A program made the translations under genes and the position numbers. 7,006 nt of DNA, taken from the NCBI GenBank assembly GCA_007135795.1, contig SLIE01000096.1, forward strand, positions 1 through 7,006. The letters are read 5' to 3'. This DNA comes from Desulfobacterales bacterium. Lineage in GTDB: Bacteria; Desulfobacterota; Desulfobacteria; Desulfobacterales; Desulfosalsimonadaceae. This document shows positions 5,602 to 7,006 of this stretch, piece after piece; position 1 is the first letter of the stretch; the number at the start of each line of letters is the position of its first letter. Below the pieces are notes generated by a model. The model was not told where the DNA came from and ran no database searches. It worked only from the letters and a program-made list of their open reading frames with translations.

Positions 5602-6255
5602 ATGAAAATAAAATTACAACTTGCAGATAATCAAGTCGTTGTACGGCAGGGGATAAACAGCCTGTTAACCAGGGAAAAAGACATCGATGTGGTCGCGGAA
5701 ACAGCAGACGGACCGGGAACTCTGGAAATGGTAAAAAAATTAAAACCGGATGTTGTGCTCCTGGAACCTGCCCTGCCGAACATGACCGGGGTTGATCTTG
5801 TACGCCTGATCAAGGAAGCAAACAGCGAAACAGAAGTGGTCGTTCTCACCGCGCCTCAGAAAAAAGCGCATGTTCGCGATGCACTGCAAGTTGGTGCACT
5901 TGGATACGTTCTCAAAACCGGCTCAATTGCAGAAGTGCTTGCCGCAATTCGTGCTGCCTACCAGAAAGGATACTACCTAAGCCCGGAAATAAGTGCTGAT
6001 ATCATTGATACCTTTGTTAAAAAACGTGGTGTCGAATCAGAAACCACCGGGTACGGAAAAATTTCCAAACGGGAACGCCAGGTCTTCCGATTGATCGCAG
6101 AGGGGTCCACGACTGATGAAATTGCGGAAGCACTCGAGATCAGCCCCAAGACGGTTGCCAAGCATCGTATGAATATAATGGAAAAGATGGAGCTCAAAAA
6201 CGTCGCATCCCTCGTCCGCTACGCTGTTAAAATTGGTGTCGTGGAACCGTATTAG
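5602..6255 (+). CDS. orphan NarL/FixJ-type response regulator with Glu at the phospho-acceptor site
   Basis: This 217-residue protein has a receiver domain (about 3-118), a linker and a LuxR-type helix-turn-helix domain (about 153-212), the plan of NarL-family DNA-binding regulators. The C-terminal domain is canonical: SKRERQVFRLIAEG (155-168), STTDEIAEALEISPKTVAKH (169-188) with the recognition helix starting near Ser181, then NIMEKM. The receiver keeps Asp9, Thr83 in VVLTA and Lys105 in GYVLKTG. However, the phospho-acceptor position in PDVVLLEPALPNMTG is Glu55 (GAA, 5764-5766), and the second acidic-pocket residue is Asn10 instead of Asp. It is therefore unlikely to be phosphorylated normally and may be locked in an active-like state or controlled another way. 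No histidine kinase gene lies within the window. Target genes cannot be read from the sequence. Confidence 0.9.
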   Translation: MKIKLQLADNQVVVRQGINSLLTREKDIDVVAETADGPGTLEMVKKLKPDVVLLEPALPNMTGVDLVRLIKEANSETEVVVLTAPQKKAHVRDALQVGALGYVLKTGSIAEVLAAIRAAYQKGYYLSPEISADIIDTFVKKRGVESETTGYGKISKRERQVFRLIAEGSTTDEIAEALEISPKTVAKHRMNIMEKMELKNVASLVRYAVKIGVVEPY

Positions 6256-6304
6256 GCTGGCTGTTGAATAATGTCATATGTAAAGGCTTAAGGTCGGGTC
6301 ATTG

Positions 6305-7006
6305 TCAACTCGTGGGTTGTGCATTCAGAAATTGATTGCTACACCCCACGATCCGGTCTGTTTCATCCGGGTGGAACCAATTTATCTCCTCATCTTTCCG
6401 AAACCAGGTCAGCTGCCTTTTGGCATAATGCCGGGTATCTCGTTTTAAAATGGATACAGTGGTTTTCCAGTCTGATTCCCCTTTCAGAAATCCGGCTATA
6501 TGCCGATATCCCAACGCCTGCATGGGCTTCAGGTTTTCGTGATATCCCTGGCATAAAAGCCGTTCAACTTCATCACGAAAACCTTGCTCAATCATCTGGT
6601 CCACCCGCCGTTCAATTCGGTCATATAAAAGTTGCCGATCCATGCGGAGGCCAATTTTCAAAACATTATACGGCATATCGGCAAATCCATGCCGGCTTCT
6701 GAATTCCGTCATGGAGATGCCGCTTGCTTCAAAAACTTCAAGCGCGCGAAGAATGCGGTAGCTGTCATTCGGATGAATTTTTTCCGCCGCCTGCGGATCA
6801 CACGCCTGGAGACGCCGGTAAAGGAGTTCCTTGCCGGATTCCAACCACTCCGCCTGCAAACGGTCACGAATCGTTTTGTTTTCCGGTGCGGCGCCGCAAA
6901 TCCCGTAAAGAAAAGATTTTATGTAAAGCCCCGTCCCTCCGGCTATCAACGGGACTCTGCCCCGCTCCAGAATGGGATCGACAACCAATCTGGCATCCCG
7001 GCTGTA
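6305..7006 (-). CDS. miaA: tRNA dimethylallyltransferase MiaA, 3' part (N-terminus beyond the right edge)
   Basis: MiaA transfers the dimethylallyl group to N6 of A37 in tRNAs reading codons that begin with U, the first step towards ms2i6A. The window holds the last 233 residues; the frame stays open to the edge, so about 75 N-terminal residues with the P-loop are missing. The visible part begins YSRDARLVVDPILERGRVPL and continues with GGTGLYIKSF, whose Thr matches the conserved channel residue Thr101 of E. coli. Then follow the helical insertion, DSYRILRALEVFEASG, the MDRQLLYDRIERRVDQMIEQGF segment, ALGYRHIAGFLKG, and the C-terminal hallmark TRHYAKRQLTWFR. The fit to the family is good over the whole length. 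It is convergent with the response regulator gene, 49 bases apart; I see only a weak interrupted inverted repeat between them (GTTGAATAATG 6263-6273 / CATTGTCAAC 6300-6309), not a clear terminator. Confidence 0.95.
   Translation of the reverse strand, partial: YSRDARLVVDPILERGRVPLIAGGTGLYIKSFLYGICGAAPENKTIRDRLQAEWLESGKELLYRRLQACDPQAAEKIHPNDSYRILRALEVFEASGISMTEFRSRHGFADMPYNVLKIGLRMDRQLLYDRIERRVDQMIEQGFRDEVERLLCQGYHENLKPMQALGYRHIAGFLKGESDWKTTVSILKRDTRHYAKRQLTWFRKDEEINWFHPDETDRIVGCSNQFLNAQPTS

Noticed and set aside
6256..6304. Terminator between the response regulator gene and miaA
   Set aside because: Only a weak, interrupted stem with no U-tract; not strong enough to annotate.
6319..6702. 127-codon open frame on the plus strand inside miaA
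   Set aside because: It is antisense to a well-conserved miaA segment and has no recognisable protein features.
1..7006. CRISPR array, tRNA, rRNA, transposase or defence-system genes
   Set aside because: No regularly spaced repeats, cloverleaf, rRNA segments or matching protein motifs were seen on either strand.

Overview
The window reads as ordinary chromosome from a Gram-negative bacterium, most likely a member of the Desulfobacterota (sulfate-reducer relatives). An LptE-type lipoprotein implies an LPS outer membrane. The rpsT / murJ / FtsB-like / miaA content and the style of the intergenic inverted-repeat blocks recall that phylum. That placement is from memory of gene order and motifs, not from a search.

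Layout from left to right. Positions 1-130 hold the possible 3' end of an upstream reading frame whose TGA overlaps the lptE start as ATGA. lptE (127-630, +) encodes the outer-membrane lipoprotein of the LPS export machine. A 192-base gap (631-822) carries a large imperfect hairpin. rpsT (823-1083, -) encodes ribosomal protein S20, starts at TTG and has a near-consensus sigma70 promoter at 1169-1197. A divergent intergenic region (1084-1426) separates it from murJ (1427-2977, +), the lipid II flippase. murJ overlaps a small FtsB/DivIC-like septum gene (2974-3345, +) by four bases (GTGA). Then come a probable terminator, glpK (3502-5007, -; glycerol kinase), and a 594-base intergenic region (5008-5601) rich in palindromes and repeats. 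Next is an orphan NarL/LuxR-type response regulator (5602-6255, +) whose receiver carries Glu at the phospho-acceptor site. Convergent to it is the 3' part of miaA (6305-7006, -; tRNA dimethylallyltransferase), which runs off the right edge.

How they fit together: lptE, murJ and the FtsB-like gene all serve envelope building (LPS export, peptidoglycan precursor export, division). rpsT and miaA serve translation. glpK stands alone, with no glycerol facilitator or dehydrogenase beside it. I do not see a mobile element with a transposase, a CRISPR array, a tRNA, an rRNA or a multi-gene defence cassette. The most unusual items are the phosphomimetic-looking response regulator and the structured, AT-rich intergenic DNA in front of it.
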